Assembly: GCA_947174215.1 (NCBI GenBank) | Contig: CAMWIB010000050.1 | Location: 1 to 7,455, forward strand | Direction of reading: 5' to 3' | From: an uncultured Clostridia bacterium | GTDB lineage: Bacteria; Bacillota; Clostridia; Christensenellales; CAG-917 | Length of the DNA: 7,455 bases | In this document: piece after piece, positions 6,573 through 7,455 of the stretch | Layout of the letters: every line of letters begins with the position of its first letter | How positions within the stretch are numbered: the stretch's first letter is position 1 | Position numbers and translations under genes: made by a program | The notes under the pieces: model-generated | What the model saw: the letters and a program-made list of their open reading frames with translations, nothing else | Told to the model about the DNA's origin: nothing | The model's database searches: none

Positions 6573-6585
6573 AACATTTTATAAT
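6557..6585 (+). promoter_or_regulatory. Sigma-A promoter for mtaB
   Basis: TTGATT (6557-6562) and a perfect TATAAT (6580-6585) are separated by the ideal 17 bases. Transcription would start near 6591-6593, leaving a leader of about 55 bases before mtaB. It is the best promoter match seen in the window and implies that mtaB can be expressed apart from the heat-shock operon. Confidence 0.7.
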
Positions 6586-6595
6586 AGGATTAAGA

Positions 6596-6616
6596 TGTCG
6601 CGCATAAGCGCTGACA
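6596..6616 (+). other. Hairpin in the mtaB leader
   Basis: TGTCGCGC (6596-6603) pairs with GCGC-T-GACA (6608-6616), an eight-bp stem with one bulged T and an ATAA loop. It would form at the 5' end of the transcript from the promoter at 6557-6585, and ends about 18 bases before the ribosome site. A 5' hairpin of this kind could stabilise the mRNA; no regulatory role is evident. Confidence 0.45.
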
Positions 6617-6634
6617 ACTGCGAATACATATTGC

Positions 6635-6641
6635 GAGGGGG
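6635..6641 (+). promoter_or_regulatory. Ribosome binding site of mtaB
   Basis: GAGGGGG ends five bases before the ATG at 6647 and is a strong match, unlike the weak sites before dnaJ and rsmE. It supports 6647 as the start. Confidence 0.7.
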
Positions 6642-6646
6642 AAAAT

Positions 6647-7455
6647 ATGCAAAACAACGTATTGCCTAAAATTGCCGTCTTTACGCTTGGCTGTAAGGTC
6701 AATCAGTATGACGGCGACGTTATGCTCGCAATATTTCAGAAAGCTGGTTTTGATGTCGTAGAGGGCTTGGAGTTTGCCGATATCTACGTTCTCAATACGT
6801 GCGCAGTCACCGCCGAGGCTGAGAAGAAGTCAAGGCAGTGTGTGACGAGAATATTGAAAGTCAATCCGAATGCAAAAATATTCGTGTGCGGTTGCGCATC
6901 GCAAAATAATTTTTCGCAGTTTGCAAAGGACGGAGTAGTTTATATTTCGGGTACGGACGGAAAGACTAAGCTTGCAAACGATATCGTAGATTGTTACACG
7001 GGCAACGGTGCTTTTAACTGCACAATAAATGATGACTTCGCCATTTCGCAGGAGTTTGAGGACAACGACGGCGTATGTAATCTTCGCACCCGCCATTTTA
7101 TAAAGGTGCAGGACGGCTGTGATAATTTTTGTAGCTATTGCATTATTCCTTATCTTCGCGGCAGAAGCAGGTCGCGCTCGCTTGAAAGTATAGAGAAAGA
7201 GCTTGACAGCGTAAAAGACGTCGTAAAAGAAGTCGTCGTCACGGGTATAAATCTTTCCGCGTATGGAACGGATAGAGGGGACAGTCTTGTAGGACTTATC
7301 AAAATGCTTGAAAAGTATGATAACCTTCGTTTCCGTTTCGGTTCGCTTGAAGTCAGGGTTATAGACGACGAGCTGTTGAAAGCGACCAAGGCATTGAAGC
7401 ATTTCTGCCCGCACTTCCATCTGTCATTGCAAAGCGGTGACGACGGCGTGCTTAC
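6647..7455 (+). CDS. mtaB: tRNA t6A37 methylthiotransferase MtaB, 3'-truncated by the window edge
   Basis: MtaB is a radical-SAM enzyme with two iron-sulphur clusters that adds a methylthio group to t6A37 in tRNAs reading ANN codons. The window holds the first 269 residues of about 430-450. The N-terminal cluster domain shows the three expected cysteines in TLGCKVNQYD (C16), LNTCAVTAEA (C52) and CGCASQ (C83). The radical-SAM motif is QDGCDNFCSYCIIPYLRGR, with C158, C162 and C165. Further on come VVVTGINLSAYG (196-207), FRFGSLEVRVIDDELL and CPHFHLSLQSG (254-264). The absence of MiaB-type features and the LGCKVNQ and CIIPYLRGRSRSR forms favour MtaB over MiaB or RimO, as does its position after prmA-rsmE (the B. 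subtilis yqeV position). The C-terminal TRAM domain lies beyond the edge. Confidence 0.93.
   Translation, partial: MQNNVLPKIAVFTLGCKVNQYDGDVMLAIFQKAGFDVVEGLEFADIYVLNTCAVTAEAEKKSRQCVTRILKVNPNAKIFVCGCASQNNFSQFAKDGVVYISGTDGKTKLANDIVDCYTGNGAFNCTINDDFAISQEFEDNDGVCNLRTRHFIKVQDGCDNFCSYCIIPYLRGRSRSRSLESIEKELDSVKDVVKEVVVTGINLSAYGTDRGDSLVGLIKMLEKYDNLRFRFGSLEVRVIDDELLKATKALKHFCPHFHLSLQSGDDGVL

Noticed and set aside
6595..6669. 24-codon frame (ATG at 6595) overlapping the mtaB start, with AGGA five bases upstream
   Set aside because: The mapped-by-eye promoter would start transcription within about four bases of this ATG, excluding its AGGA from the message, and the frame runs past the mtaB start.
6830..7420. 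Open frame of 196 codons on the - strand opposite mtaB
   Set aside because: The + strand here encodes the conserved radical-SAM domain of MtaB, and the antisense product has no recognisable motif.

Overview
The window carries the class I heat-shock (HrcA) operon and its usual downstream companions, all on the + strand: the end of hrcA, then grpE, dnaK, dnaJ, prmA, rsmE and the first part of mtaB. This order is the one known from Bacillota such as Bacillus subtilis. DnaK also lacks the insertion in the first quarter of the ATPase domain that proteobacterial DnaK carries, and HrcA is present, so a clostridial-type member of the Bacillota is the best guess. The genus cannot be read from this sequence. 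It could be an uncultured lineage, because an unusual palindromic repeat family sits in one spacer.

Layout: hrcA runs in from the left edge and lacks its DNA-binding N-terminus. grpE follows after one base. A 161-base spacer leads to dnaK, and its last 40 bases can fold over the dnaK ribosome binding site in a form resembling a fourU RNA thermometer. The 218-base dnaK-dnaJ spacer is the most structured part: a perfect 12-bp hairpin with a GCAA loop, then two tandem copies of a 42-base palindromic element and a leftover tail of a third, ending only 12 bases before the dnaJ ATG. dnaJ is followed by a 120-base spacer containing a 9-base tandem duplication, then prmA, then rsmE six bases later. 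A 175-base spacer before mtaB holds hairpins, nested inverted repeats and a near-consensus sigma-A promoter. mtaB runs off the right edge. No gene-free stretch exceeds 300 bases.

How the genes work together: HrcA represses the operon and is kept folded by chaperonin. DnaK (Hsp70), DnaJ (J-domain co-chaperone) and GrpE (nucleotide exchange factor) form one refolding cycle. PrmA methylates ribosomal protein L11, RsmE methylates 16S rRNA and MtaB thiomethylates tRNA, so the second half of the cluster serves the translation machinery. The CIRCE operator to which HrcA binds is not in the window and should lie upstream of hrcA.

The protein-coding content is orthodox. The points worth a second look are all in the spacers: the possible thermosensor at dnaK, the 42-base repeats at dnaJ, and the promoter with competing inverted repeats at mtaB.
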